Assembly (NCBI GenBank): GCA_027943245.1
Contig: JANDJZ010000262.1
Location: 1 to 63,995, forward strand
Direction: 5' to 3'
DNA from: Acanthamoeba sp. SK_2022b
Taxonomy: Eukaryota > Discosea > Longamoebia > Acanthamoebidae
DNA: 63,995 nt
Below the pieces are notes generated by a model. The model saw nothing but the letters and a program-made list of their open reading frames with translations, did not search any database and was not told the origin of the DNA. The position numbers and the translations under genes are program-made. Shown here piece after piece: positions 49,511 to 61,963 of this stretch (positions are counted from its first letter, which is position 1; each line of letters begins with the position of its first letter).

Positions 49511-51549
49511 ATGCACAGCACAACTCTCCTCGCGATCGGCCTCGTGGTGCTGCTCGCCATCGGCGTTAGCGCCCAATCTGGCCCCCCGTCCCACTCGGCC
49601 TACGACGTGGTCGTGGAGACTGACGCCGGCTTCGTCGGAGGCGCTCAGACCCCGCTCGGCTATCAGTTCCTCTCGGTCCCCTTCGCCGCGCCTCCCCTCG
49701 GCGAGCTTCGTTTCGCGCCGCCGCAGGATGTCGAGCCTTGGGAAGGCGTACGCAACACCACCGGCATTCCCTTTGCCTGCCCCCAGCCATCGTTGAACAA
49801 CGGCCCGTGGGACGAGGACTGCCTCTACACGAGCATCTACGTGCCCCTCTCGTTCAATACCGACAAACGCGCCAAGCGCGACGTCGTTGTGGTACACCCT
49901 TTCATCATCACCACCACCAATAGCAATCCTTCTTTTTCTCCCTGCAGTGCACGGGTCAAAACATTGCTAACTGTCGCCTTCAACAATTTCTGCAGTTCTG
50001 GCACGGTGGCGCTTTCAGGGGTGGCGGAGTGGTCAACTTCATCGGCGACTACGTGGCCAACAACACCAACACCGTGATCGTCGTGCCCCAGTACCGCCTC
50101 GGCGTGCTGGGCCTGCTCGGCAATGAGGCCTTCTTCAGGGAGTCCAGCACCTACGGCAACTACAACCTCCAGGACCAGCAGCAGCTTTTGCTCTGGGTGA
50201 AGGAGAACATCCGCAACTTTGGCGGCGACCCGCGCTCGGTCACCATCACCGGCCAGTCTGCCGGCGCCATCTCCGTGGCCATCCACGCCGTAGCTCCCAG
50301 GAGCCGCGGTCTCTACCACAAGGCCCTCGGCCACTCGGGCGCCGGCTACTCGGGCAACCTGCTCGAGCCCAAGAGCTGGATCACCAACACCATGAAGAAG
50401 GTCGCTGATGGCCTCGGCTGCAACACCGAAAACACCAGCCCCGCTGGCTACGAGGCTCTCCGCCAATGCCTGCGCGCGGCGCCCGTCGCTGCGATCATGG
50501 CCATCCAGACCTCGCTCCCCGAGCTGGCCAAGCCCCGTCCCGCCGTCGACGGCGTCGTCATTCCCGCCCAGCCCATCGAACGCGTCCGCCAGGGCCACCT
50601 CTACCGCGTGCCCACCATGATCGGCCTCATGAGCAACGAGTCGACCGTGCTCATCCAGAAGAGCTTCCCCCCGGCCACCTCCAACAACAAGGCCAGTTTC
50701 GATGCCTACGTCACTTCGATGTTCGGCGCCAGCGCCATCCCCGCGCTCACCCAGCTCTACCCCGTGGGCTCGGGCCCCAACGCCTACCCGACCTACTACT
50801 CGGCCATGGCCAAGATCGACACCGACTGGTACTACACGTGCCCCATCATCCAGTGGCTCGAGGCCCTGGCCGACAGCGGACACAAGGACGCCTACCTCTT
50901 CCACTGGACCTACGAGGCCAACTGGTTCCCGTCCTACTACGGCGCCCACCACAACGAGGACGTCGTCTACCTCACCCAGCAGGGCTGCGTGCTCAACTCA
51001 GCCACCCCCTACTGCGAGGTCTTCACGCCGCAGACCACGCCCTCCGAGATGCCGCTCGTCACGTTCTTCCAGAACTTCTGGTCGTCCTTCGCGGATAAGG
51101 GCAACCCCAAGGTCCCTCAATGGAAGCCCTACACCCACCCCGGCTCTAATGGACGCGGCTACCTCCGTATCGAGACCCCCACGTCGTCGCGCATCGACAA
51201 CACCCCCCTCCAGACGGCTCAGTGCGCCTACTTCAACGCCAGGATTCAGCCTTCGCCCTCTCCCTCTCCCTCTCCCTCTGCTTCGCCTTCGCCCGTCCCC
51301 TCGCCAGCAGTGACCGGCCCGTGCAGCAACACCGGCGTCTGGCCCGACGCCAGCGGCTGCTGCCCGGCTAAGATCAACTCGACCCCCTTCTACAGGGACT
51401 CTCGCGGTTGCTATCCGGTCATCACCAACGTGGGCATCCTCTACGCCGACAGCACCGGCTGCTACCCCGACGCCAGTGGCGTCTACCTCGGCGGCGGCCA
51501 GACGTGCCCGGAGGCCCGCCAGTGCTCGGAGGAGTGCCTGAGCGCGTGA
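49511..51549 (+). CDS. Secreted type-B carboxylesterase (cholinesterase-like)
   Basis: Alpha/beta hydrolase cleaving carboxylic esters outside the cell or in a vacuole. The signal peptide MHSTTLLAIGLVVLLAIGVS is followed by the conserved N-terminus (YQFLSVPFAAPPLGELRFAP, WDEDCLYTSIYVP). One intron (about 49891-49995) precedes FWHGGAFRGGG, the oxyanion loop. Catalytic Ser is in ITGQSAGAISVAIHAV, the acidic residue in GLMSNESTVLI, and the His in YYGAHHNEDVVYL. After the catalytic domain comes a Ser/Pro linker (about 51250-51310) and a Cys-rich tail with repeated DASGCCPAK/DSRGCYPV/DSTGCYPDASG units, possibly a wall-binding or adhesion module. The nucleophile motif is GQSAG rather than the common GESAG. 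Confidence 0.93.
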
Positions 51550-51813
51550 GCGTGAGGACAGCGACTCTCCCTGCCCACTGAACATCTTCACCGCCACGTG
51601 TACAGCCAGCGAGAGGCCACCAACAGCCCCGTTATGGCATAGACTATTGTGTATTTTACATTTTATATTAAACCTTTTGGTTGCTCCAATTACCGCTCAC
51701 GGGGAATCGCGCCATTTTTGTCCTCAAATAATAATAATAATCAACAAATAAACATCAAAAAAGCAACAAAAACACCACAATCTTTTTGTCGGCGATCCGT
51801 GTGTGTGGTGTAG

Positions 51814-53171
51814 ATGAGTGAGAGGAAGGACAAGGCCAAGACCCTCAAGGCGTACCACGAGACGTCGGCTTCGACATCTTCCCTCTTGGGTTCGGTGAAA
51901 GATGGCAAACCGAGCAATTCCAATTCGCCCGCCAAATTGAGTTCAAAGACCCTGCGGGACACTGCCTCGCCCGGCTCTGCGGCATCATCGCCAACGTCCA
52001 AGGAAAAGAAGGAAGCGAAAAAGAAGCTGCAAAAAGATGCCGAACTGGATCCAGAAGAACTCCTGCTCAAGGCCGAGAACAGGCCGCAGTGTGACGCCGG
52101 TACGGCCTGCACCAGCAAAGACCCCCTCCATTGGGTCGAGTATCAGCACACCCCACGCTCGCCCGTCTCCTCTTCCTCATCCCACGGTACTCGTCGCTTA
52201 TTTCAAAAAATATTTTTTAATATTTCAATGAAAATATTAAAAAATATTTACAATTTCATCTAGAAAATCACAAATACACCATAAACAAAGATTAGAGTAC
52301 CAAGCGTCTCTATTGCAACTTAATAATTGGGAATAATAGAGAGTTTTTGTTAGTAAAAGAAAGGCCTGGTGACTAAATATTATAATTATGATTTATATTT
52401 TATTTTTATTTTTTCCAGAGGTGGTAGTGCGAAGTACGGAGCGAGAGTCCAAGAGTGCAGGACGCAAGACGCCGCGGAGCAGGAACAGGAAGAGCCGAGA
52501 GCGGCCGCAGCACGGCGAGGGCGACGACAGCAGCAGCGACGGGTCCGGCGTGCTGGGCACCGTGATCGTGCACAGCGACTCGAGCAGCATCCACTCGAGC
52601 GGCGGCGGCGCCGTCAGCGACAACGACGACGAGGAGGGCACCGGCACGATGGTGATTCGGGACGAGCACACGCTCGAGAGGCTGCATTCGGGCGATTACG
52701 ACGTAACCACGTCGCCCGTGAACGGCGACGAGGCGTCGGTGATTGTGCACTCGTCGCGCTCCGAGGCCCTGCCACCGAGCACCAACTCCCCACGGCCCTG
52801 GCTCAACAAATACCGCTCCCCCGAGACCTGGGTACCACACACACACACACACACACCACACACCACACACACAACATGCACGCACGCACGCAAATGGGAT
52901 GGCGTGTGACGTGTGAGGCGTGCAGGAGCGAAACATCATCGCGCTGGAGAAGGGCGAGTTCACGGAGGACATGAACGAGGAGGCCTTTGGCAAGTACGTG
53001 CGCAACAAGCCACGGCCCTCGGCCCAGCAGCTCTTCGTGCAGCTCTCCTCGCCTGCCCTCCTCTCGGGGGCGGCGGCGGCCAACTCCTCCGCTCCCTCCT
53101 CGCCCTCTTCGAAGACGCCAAAGAAGAAGTCGTCGTCTCCATCGACGTCGGCTCCCTCTACGCCACACTGA
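51814..53171 (+). CDS. Disordered protein with a PBZ-type poly(ADP-ribose)-binding zinc finger
   Basis: Three exons: 51814-52185, 52419-52831, 52926-53171. A Lys/Ser-rich N-terminus is followed by one PBZ finger, RPQCDAGTACTSKDPLHWVE then YQH, with spacing C-x5-C-x6-H-x5-H (about 52080-52150). This is the spacing in APLF-type fingers that bind poly(ADP-ribose). The remainder is Ser- and acid-rich, with two similar acidic stretches (GVLGTVIVHSDSSS and GTGTMVIRDEHTLE), a third related one (EASVIVHSSRSE), then LEKGEFTEDMNEEAFGKYVR and a basic Ser/Pro tail. It likely works in DNA-damage or PAR signalling, by inference from the finger alone. Confidence 0.72.
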
Positions 53172-53466
53172 TCGTCGCTCCCTCCCTCACATACCATCAT
53201 CATCTTCACTGTCATTATCATCGCCATCTCGAGAGCAGGCGGCAGTGTGGGTCTATCGATAGCCCACGGGTATGAACCGTCACCCCCATCGACCGTCACC
53301 CTCACCACCCCCTAATGCACGAAAGATTTCTGTGTACAAATACATCTTTTATTTTATTTTATTTTATTTTATTTTATTTTGTCTCGTCTATCAGGTCACC
53401 CGACAGGTTAAGGACAGGTTACCACAACCACCAAAGCTGGTTATCTCACTCTCCTCACAAAGTCTC
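53172..53466. other. Intergenic region with (TTTTA)n
   Basis: Contains a (TTTTA)n tract at about 53348-53381. No gene seen. Confidence 0.4.
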
Positions 53467-56178
53467 ATGCTTCCTGGTGCACGCTGCGGTGGGCGAGCCG
53501 ACCGGTCCTGTGGGTGGCGGTTGTGGAGCACCCTGCTCATAGGCACAGCGGTCGGTGCCGGGCTGCACTACTGTCTTATGCTCCTGCTCTTCTCCACCTC
53601 CACACCTCCCCCCACAGATTCCCTTTTACCTCCGCACGCACACGTTTTACCTCCGCATGGTGCCCCCCCCCTCCTCTTCGTTCTTTGTCTTCGTTTTTGT
53701 TGTTTTTATTTAAATAGCATTATATTCTTCTTCTCCTTAACCATCAGCGTTGTAGTGGCATATTCACCCACCAATACAGGCCAAGTTGGTGGCATCTTCG
53801 TCGGGCAACGCGAGGCCGACCTAATAAAGCCTCTGTTGCACGCCGACCTGTTGCGTCGGCAGGAGCAGAGGCAGCGAGACGGCAAGGCCGACGCCCAAGC
53901 CGATGGACGGAGTGGGACGGATGACAGCGCCAGGGACGACCTGGTGCCCGTCGCCGTGCAGCGCGAGGTCGAGCGCGTGGCCCAGGCCCTCGAGTCGGTC
54001 GGTCGCACCAAGCTCGCGGCCATCTTCCGGACCTGCTTCGTGAGCACGCTCGAGACCACCACCCTGCTCATGCCCAACGGCCACACTCACGTCTTCACCG
54101 GTTCGAACTCTTTTTTTCTCTTTTTTTTATATTCAATTTTATTACTTCATTATTATTATTATTATTATTTGGTCCTGTGTTGTGGCATCGACTCATCGAT
54201 ACGACTTGCATCACAAGGCGACATCCCGGCCATGTGGCTGCGCGACTCAGCGGCGCAGGTCAACCACTACATCCCGCTGGCCGCGCACGATCTCCATCTG
54301 CAGGTCCTGATCGAAGGCACGCCCTCGCTAGACAACAGTGAGTGAGGGAGAGGAGTCGGTCTCTTACCCGTGATTGGCCAGGCCTGATCAAGAGACAAGC
54401 CAATCGCATTCTGCTCGATCCCTACGCCAACGCCTTTCGCGACAAGCCCTTCTACGAGTACGCCACATACACCGCGCGCGCGCACGCACACACACACACA
54501 CACACACAACACACCAAATGCGCACACAAATGCGCACACGCACACATGTGCATTCGCTGCTGGCCACGCACGAGACTCACGGGGGTCTGGCCAGTCTCAA
54601 GGCGAACGACCGGCGCGTGGGAAAGACGGAGGAGATCTGGGAGAGGAAATACGAGGTCGACTCGCTCTGCTACTTCCTCTCGCTCTCCTACAAGTACTGG
54701 AACGCCACAGGTGCGCCGCCACCCAACCACTACCACTACCACAACCACATGGACTTAACCATCATCGTCGACAGGCAGCACATCGGCGTTCGATGAGGAG
54801 TGGCTGCGCGCGGCCGAGCTGGTCGTGCGCACGTGGAAGCGTGAACAGAACCACGACCCCGAGGTACTCCCCCACACACTCATCACTTCGAACGAATCGG
54901 AGGAAGTGTGTTGACGCGCGCTGACGCCGACCGGCGTTGACTCCGTGCAGACCTCGCCCTACAAGTACCACACGGAGATGCCGCAGCAAGGAGTCGGGGC
55001 CGATGCGGCCTACACGGGCATGACCTGGAGCGGTTTGACTACCCCACCCCTCCTCCCCAACCCCCACCGACCAATCCAATGCGTTGTTGGTGGCGTGTGT
55101 CTGTGTGCTGATGATTTGTTTGATTGTGATTGGGCGCTTGGGACACGCCCACCCATGCACACCACCAGGGTTCAGGCCGTCGGACGACGCGTGCAAGTAT
55201 CCGTTCCTGGTGCCCTCCAACATGTTCGCCGTGGTCACGCTCCGCTACCTGGCCGAGATCGCCGAGCGTGTCTACAATAAACCCTCCCTCAGCGCCGAGG
55301 CCATGGAGCTCCGCCAGCAGATCGACGACGGTGCGGCTCGCTGCTCAGCTCAACAACCCATCTCTCGCACCGCTCGCTCACTGCTCGTCATCGCGTGTTG
55401 GCCTTTGGCAGGCATCCACAAGCACGCCATCGTCAACCACCCAACTCACGGGAAGATCTACGCCTACGAGGTATGCGCGTGTCCAAGCGTGTGAGAGTGT
55501 GCGTGTGGGCTCAAGTGCGGCGTGTGGCGCTGCAACAGACGAACGGGAAGGGGCTGTACAATTTGATGGACGACGCCAACGTGCCGTCGCTCCTGTCGAT
55601 GCCCTATCTCGGCTACTGGTCGCCCCATGACCCCGATCGCCAGATTGCCAACAACACCCGACGATTCGTGCTCTCCAAGGACAACCCCTATTTCTACATC
55701 GGTATTTCCTCGACACCTTGGTGATTTTCTCTACATTTGCTTCTGAATTTTCCTTTTCTCCGCGTGTCGTGCTGTGACCGTCCAAAACGCGTAGGTCGAG
55801 TGGCACAGGGTGTGGGGAGCCCGCACACGCGCCGCGGGTGGGTGTGGCACATTGGCCTGACCATGCAGGCCCTCACATCCGACGACCGCGACGAGATACT
55901 CGGCCTGATCGCCACATGCGAGGTCTGTGGGCCCTTGCTTCCAACAACATCACCAGAACATGTGTTTCTTGTGGCTCACCAACCCCTTCTTTACTTTGTT
56001 TCTCCTCTTCTTGTTCGTTTTACATCAGAACACGGACGCGGACAAGGGAGTGATGCACGAGGCGTTCAACCCAAACAGGCCGGCCCAGTTCACGCGACCG
56101 TGGTTCGCGTGGGCCAACTCGCTGTTCGCCGAGTTGGTGCGCGACAAGCTGCTCCTGCTGGCTGCCCCGCCCGAGTAA
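53467..56178 (+). CDS. GH125 exo-alpha-1,6-mannosidase family protein (DUF1237)
   Basis: Metal-independent inverting mannosidase family. The start at 53467 is provisional: it gives a type II anchor (LWSTLLIGTAVGAGLHYCLM, LLLFS). The catalytic domain spans about ten exons: VQREVERVAQALESVGRTKL, AAIFRTCFVSTLETTT, GDIPAMWLRDSAAQVNHYIP (family hallmark), LIKRQANRILLDPYANAFRD, HGGLASLKANDRRVGKTEEI, WERKYEVDSLCYFLSLSYKY, GMTWSGFRPSDDACKYPFLV, NLMDDANVPSLLSMPYLGYW, GWVWHIGLTMQALTSDDRDE, and GVMHEAFNPNRPAQFTRPWF before the end LLLAAPPE at 56178. Candidate acid and base residues lie in WLRDS, MDDANVPS and MHEAF. It probably trims N-glycans in the secretory pathway. Confidence 0.9.
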
Positions 56179-56658
56179 TCGCCAGAATTGTTTGACTTTC
56201 TGATGATTTTGTTATAACGATCACATCCATGGATCCGAGGAAACGCGCAGCCGGATCTCCGCAGCCCCTAATCCTACTCGAGTGGTAACATATCCACCTT
56301 TTGGTCATTTTCATTCACGGTGTAGACGAGCAACCCCGAGGGTAGAATAATAGCAATTCTCAGACAGTGGTGGCGGAGGCAGCAGCGGTGTGGGGCTCGA
56401 CCCTGACATGTTCTGTGCCTCACCACGCGTAACTCCGGAGGACGTCTGGGAGGTACCTCTCTGAGTTCAGGGTTACCAATGGTTTCTTCAGGATGTGCCT
56501 TGTTGCCTTTTCTAGTGGCACTATGGCCCTAGGAGATGGTGATACGAGCCCCACTTCAGAAACGCCGTGACGGGGGGAGGATTTAATGCACAAGAGCTGG
56601 CCATTGCCTTCCGAAGGCCCTAGGAACAACACCGCTACTGTACTCTATACTCAACAAG
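56179..56658. other. Intergenic region
   Basis: 480 bp with no recognisable gene or strong motif. It contains the upstream region of the GATA finger gene. Confidence 0.4.
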
Positions 56659-57517
56659 ATGAACACACATGAGGAGAAATGCTCCCGCCCCTTCTCCGCT
56701 CAACTCCTGCAAGAGGTAACGCACCGGACACGAGGTCGCACCTCGGTCTCTCGTTTGTCCATCTTGGCGCCTTAAACCTTCTTGTAGATCTTTGCTGGCC
56801 ATCTCCTCTTTGTCTGTGGCGGGCGCTGAAGGGCTGTGCTGCTTGGTGGCCCACAGGTGGCCCTGTCTGCCAACGGCGTGATGCGGCTCAGTCGCAAGAT
56901 GCAACACAACCACGGCCACCTATCCCCCGCAGACCGAGGCGAGCTCCACGACCACATGCAGATGATAGAGAAGCACTTCCCCGTTCTCCAACCATCCACC
57001 CCCGCCCATCCTCATCGTCATCCACAGCCACATCATCCTCAGCATCATCTACTTCGACAACAACCCATCAAACAGATGAAGGCTATCATAAAGCCTGTGG
57101 TGGCGCCGCCCCATACCACCCTTCCCATCATTGCAGCAGACGACAACAGCGTGTCGGGGAGACGACGAACGAAGAGGTTGTACTACGACAAGGCCTGCCT
57201 GCACTGCTACACCCACTTCACCAGCCAGTGGCGCGCCGGGCCTACGGGGCCCTCGACGTACGTGTCCTGGGATTTCTCCCCCCCCCCTGTTGGGGGGCGG
57301 CCATTGCGGGGCAGGGAAACTTTCGGTTGACCCAATCGGATCCTCGCGGCCTTGTTGTGGTAACCTTTCCGCGTGCAACGCGCGCAGGCTCTGCAACGCG
57401 TGCGGCATTCGATTCGCGCGGCAAGGACGACGACGTGTCTCCCCGGCGCCCACTGCCACCACAGCCGTGGCCGTCGGGCAGCCCTCCCGAGCCAGCATCG
57501 GCTACCTGCTCAATTGA
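56659..57517 (+). CDS. GATA-type zinc finger protein
   Basis: Probable DNA-binding transcription factor. Exon 1 is 56659-56715 (MNTHEEKCSRPFSAQLLQE), exon 2 56857-57257, exon 3 57388-57517, with consistent phases. A helical segment (RLSRKMQHNHGHLSPADRGE, LHDHMQMIEKHFPVL) precedes a His/Pro/Gln linker. Then RRRTKRLYYDKACLHCYTHF and TSQWRAGPTGPSTLCNACGI form a C-x2-C-x18-C-x2-C GATA finger (usual spacing 17 to 20), followed by basic RFARQGRRR. The finger is split by the last intron. Its partner binding site is unknown. Confidence 0.85.
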
Positions 57518-57649
57518 GTCCAGAGAGAGCGACTTTCGTTTGTAAAAAAGTTTATTTATTCAGTTTTATTTGAGAGCGAATCGGGTTGCACCCTGATACC
57601 GTCATTTTGTATCTTGTTTCGGAACAAGATGGCAGCAGGTCGGTTGATT

Positions 57650-58407
57650 TTAGCAGAAGATTTCGATGTAGTGGTCCAGTAGGGTCTGCAAGATCTTCTG
57701 TATCTTGCCGAACATCAGATGGCTCTCGAGCGTCACCTGCGTACGTTCCACCAACCACCACCGTCACGCGATGGCGTGGTGAGTTCACGGCACACGGCCC
57801 ACGCGCACTATTCGCTCGTGTGTGAGAGAAGCCAACCTGGCGCGGGCGAATCAGTTCGGGCCCGAACACGAGGGCGAGCGTGGCCGAGTTCATTCGGTTC
57901 AGCTGAGGGAAAAAAACAAAAAATTAAATATAAAAAAACAAAAAAAAACAAAAAACAAAAAAAAGGAGCGTCGTGAGATCGAAAGGCGTCGGCGTCGGGT
58001 GAGGGGAGGAGGACGCACTTCGCTGCAGAAGCTGATGCGGAGGAGGAAGTGGATGAGGTACTGGAGCAGCGTGCGGTTGGGAAGCGGCAGCCGCCCCACG
58101 ATCTTCTTCAGCTCGCCCTGCACAGAGAACATGAGCCGTGCCGTCACGGTGTCTTGCGCATGTTGCGCGCGCGCGCGCGCGTGTGTGTGGATGTGTGTGT
58201 GGATGTGTGTGTGTGTGGATGTGTGTGTGCGTTACCCGATATGCGTCAAACTCGTCTTTGGCGCCCTTGAGCTTGATGAGGTCGTCGTACACGTCGTACG
58301 TGAACAGCGGCTCCGGCAATTCTCTAAAATACAACTTGAGCAGATCGGCCACGTTGTGCGGGTCCTTGCCCTTCATATCCACCTCTCCAAAATCTGCGAC
58401 AATTGCG

Positions 58408-58470
<63 letters not shown>

Positions 58471-59918
58471 GTGTCGTGTCGTGTGTGTGTGTCGTGTATG
58501 TGTGTGTGTGTGTGCGCGCGCGCGTCAAAGGGTCAGCAAGAACGAAGGGGGGGGCGGAGAGTGTCGGGCCGCGGCGTGGGCGCACCTCTGCTGAGACCTT
58601 CGAAGGCGTCCCGGAGGTCCTCCACGCCCGATGACGACGCCGACTGCGTGAACAGGTCCTCCTCCGCAATGGCTGCCCTCCCCCCCAAGTCAAGACATCA
58701 GCTTACGCGCGCGCGCGCGTGTGTTTGTGGTGGCGATCATTGGAGGCACGCGCGGGCGAGGAGGGCGGGCCAACCGTGGGTGAGCAGGTGGTTGGTGGTG
58801 GCGAACACGATGTAGGGGATGCCCAGCTTGCGCTTCTTCTCCGACACCAGCAGCTCGAGCAACGGAACTCCGAACACTGCCCCCCCCCCAACCAATCGCG
58901 CCACGGCCCACGTAAGATCGACGCGACGCGCGCGCGCTACACAAGGAGAGGGGGAGAGGGGGGGGGGGCAGAGGAGGGGAGAGAGAGACCTCCTTTGGGC
59001 TTGAGGCGGTGGATGAGGTCCTTGATCTCCTTGAGCCACACCTGCTTCTTGTCGGCCGATCCGAGGGTCACGAGGTAGCGCTCGTCCTTGGCCGTCACCA
59101 GCTCGAACGTCGAGTCCTCCTGCCCCCCCCCATTCCAAGCATTGTTTAATATTATAGAAATGAATATAAAATAAAAATAAAAATAATATTTGCCGACAAA
59201 GAGAAAAGACGATGCGACACACCTTGTCCTTGGACGAGAGGGAGGCGCGCGGCGAGAAGGAGCTGATGCTGAAGCCCTGGGTCAGGCCTCGTTCTCGGGG
59301 CGTGGAGGGCGCGGCGCTGATGGTGCTGCCCTTGAGCGGAATCTCGAGCTTGAACCGGTACTCGATCTCGCTCGGCGTCTTGCCCTTGCCCTTGCCCTTC
59401 TCTGATTTGTGGACGGGAGGCGTGACGTCGTTCAAATCGTTAGCATTCCTTAGCATTCCTGCCACGTGGCGCATTCCAGGCCTGGCGGGGGCACCCTTGT
59501 CCTTGGTCTTGGAGCCCTTCTCGGCCTTGGCCTTCTTCGCGGCCTTGCGGTTCTTCTTGTCGTTGGCGTCGGGGCTGAGCGGCGCGAGCGGCGCACGCGG
59601 GTCGTTGACGCCGCTCCCCCCTCCTACGTTGCATCGCGCGTTAATCGCGCGCGTGTGTGCGTGTGCGTGTGCGTGTGCGTGTGCGTGTGCGTGTGCGTGT
59701 GCGGTGGTGATCAGGGAGAGGGGAGAGAGGTGGGGAAGGGGGAGCATGCCTCCGACGAAGCGTTCGCCCAGACCAGAAGTTTGGCCCGAATCAGAGGATC
59801 GAATGATGCTGCTGCTGCTGCCCTTCTTCTGCTTCTGTGGCTGGGTGACGATGATCACGTCCGAGAACACGAACAGGTACCTCTCCTGCCCGTTCAGATG
59901 CACCGCGCCTTCACACAT

Positions 59919-59950
<32 letters not shown>

Positions 59951-59984
59951 CACACACATACACGCACGCACACACGCACGCACG

Positions 59985-60027
<43 letters not shown>

Positions 60028-61963
60028 CCAGTCATGCACGCACGCACGCACGCACAGCAACGCACGCACGCGCAGGCAAAGGCGTGGGCAGGAGACTTGC
60101 GTGAGGAGGGGGGGGGGGAGAAAGAGAAAGAGGGAAAGAGAACGAAGCAAACCTTCGAGGACGAATTTGCGGCGGGCGAGGAGGAAGGGAGAGATGGCGG
60201 GCGCGATGATGACAGAGGGCGAAGAGACCGTGAGGTCCCGTCCCGCGTTGGTCGATGGCGATTGGCTGCCGTTGGACGCCGACAGTATGTCGTACCCGCT
60301 GATCCGCACCGCCACCGCCAACAGCTCGGCCCTAAAATTACATTTTTTTGATTAAAACATATATATAATATATAATATATTATTATTATTATTAAAAGTA
60401 ATTAATTTGTGTGAGCAAAGAAAAGAGAAGTGGAAGGAGTGGGTGCCTGAGGGGAGCCTCCTCGGTGGCCTTCTTGACCTGGACCAGGGCCCGCTTCATG
60501 GCCGAGAGACAGTTGCGGAGGGCCACGTGGTCCGGATGGCCCTCTGACGTGTGCGTGGTGATCGTCTGCCACAACAAGAAGAAAAGCGAAACATATTTAA
60601 AACAGAAATAAACTAAAATAAACTAAATAAATAATAAAGTGACTAATAACGATGCTCAGAGAAACGCATCGGACGGGTAACCACCTCGAGCAGGGCGGTA
60701 AGGTGGGCGGGGTGCGCGATGATGAGGGCGTAGATGGCCGGGATGTTGAGGGCCTTTTGTGGTCCCTGGGATTGGTTCAGCCTCTCCTCGGTCTGTCTCG
60801 CATCCATTAATCATTAATTATTCAATTAAATATTAATATTAATAATAATAATAATAATAATAATATATTCCATTGCACGCATGCGATGGAGAGGAGAGAG
60901 AGAGAGGGAGGGAGGGCAAGGCGACAACCTGCTGCATGAACTTGGCAAAGGTGGGGTTCTCCTGCTGGCACTTGGCCAAGAGGTTGAGCGCGTACTTGGA
61001 ATTGGCGATGTACTCGGCGTACCGCTTGGCCCCTTTCGTCTGCGCGCCGATGCAGCGGAGAGAGAGAGAGAGAGAGGCGAGTAAGCCTCGGCGCGTCGTG
61101 TGCGGTGATGAGGGCGTGCGGGTGGCGTACGAGGATTTCGGCGATGTGGCCCACGCCCTCGATGACCGGGAACTGGGAGTTGTAGAGCGATCGCAGCTGA
61201 TCCAACGCGTTGGTGTGCGCCTGGTTGATGCTGCGTTGGGAGGGGGACACGGTGATGAGATGAGGACGAGGCCACGCGGCTCTAGCGTGCTGGAGTGGGT
61301 GTTGACAACAACGACATGTACGCGTACCTCTCGACCCAGTTGAAGATGGTGTCCATGTCCTGAGGCCGAAGCATCGATCCATCAAGGCGGAGCGGGTGGA
61401 TGTAGTACTGTCCACGCAACACGACGCGACATGCGTACGTCAGCCATAGCCCAGGCTGAGCGGGGCGGCGTAGCGGCCGCGAGGCAAATAAAGAATATGA
61501 CATCTCGTAGCGAGTAGCGAGAGGAGATGTTGAGGAAGGAGATGGAGGAGGGAGGCAAGACACCTTAATGGCATGCTGTAGGGCGGACGTGTACTGAGAT
61601 TCACTCGAGATCAATTCACGCAGGCCCGCATTTCGGGCTACCATCGCCTGACGAAACACCTGGCCTGCGTGGGCATGACCTCTACGCTCAGCGTTTTGCA
61701 AAAATCCAAGCGGCCAAAGATTCTCGTTTTAATTTACAGAATTATTAATAAATCCGCAACTGAAAGAAAGTGATCTATAGCTATGCGTTCTTGTTCTTTC
61801 TTCGCGAGGGGGGGGGGGCAAGAACGAAGCGTCAAAAAGAGGAGGGAGGCCAACCCATCTTTTGGTACTTGTGACGTTTGAGGAAGCCCCTTATGCACGA
61901 CTGGCCCAAGACGAGCCTTTGTAAGATTTCCTCTCTTCGCTTCTGCCGTTCATCGTCGTTCAT
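57650..61963 (-). CDS. IQ-DH-PH-RhoGAP protein (RhoGEF with degenerate GAP domain)
   Basis: Start at 61963 with an IQ-like calmodulin-binding motif: RLVLGQSCIRGFLKRHKYQK. The DH (RhoGEF) domain follows: RNAGLRELISSESQYTSALQ, SMLRPQDMDTIFNWVERY, QFPVIEGVGHIAEILVRHPH, KRYAEYIANSKYALNLLAKC, NPTFAKFMQQ and RNCLSAMKRALVQVKKATEE. A PH domain comes next: RRKFVLEG, HLNGQERYLFVFSDVIIVTQ, DSTFELVTAKDERYLVTLGS, KKQVWLKEIKDLIHRLKPK. The RhoGAP domain: VFGVPLLELLVSEK, IPYIVFATTNHLLTH, EEDLFTQSASSSGVEDLRDA, HNVADLLKLYFRELPEPLFT, LPLPNRTLLQYLIHFLLRIS, MNSATLALVFGPELIRP, ending DHYIEIFC at 57650. The GAP arginine finger position (usually FRxS) is FTQS. About 18 exons, several with (TG)n, (CA)n or (GTGTGC)n introns. 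Confidence 0.88.
58408..58520. repeat. (TG)n microsatellite with GTGTC interruptions
   Basis: About 30 TG units followed by several GTGTC units and more TG, within an intron of the RhoGEF/GAP gene. Confidence 0.95.
59652..59702. repeat. (GTGTGC)n hexamer array
   Basis: About eight GTGTGC units in an intron of the RhoGEF/GAP gene. Confidence 0.95.
59921..60062. repeat. (CA)n/(CACG)n microsatellite
   Basis: Mixed CA and CACG units, about 140 bp, in an intron of the RhoGEF/GAP gene. Confidence 0.95.
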
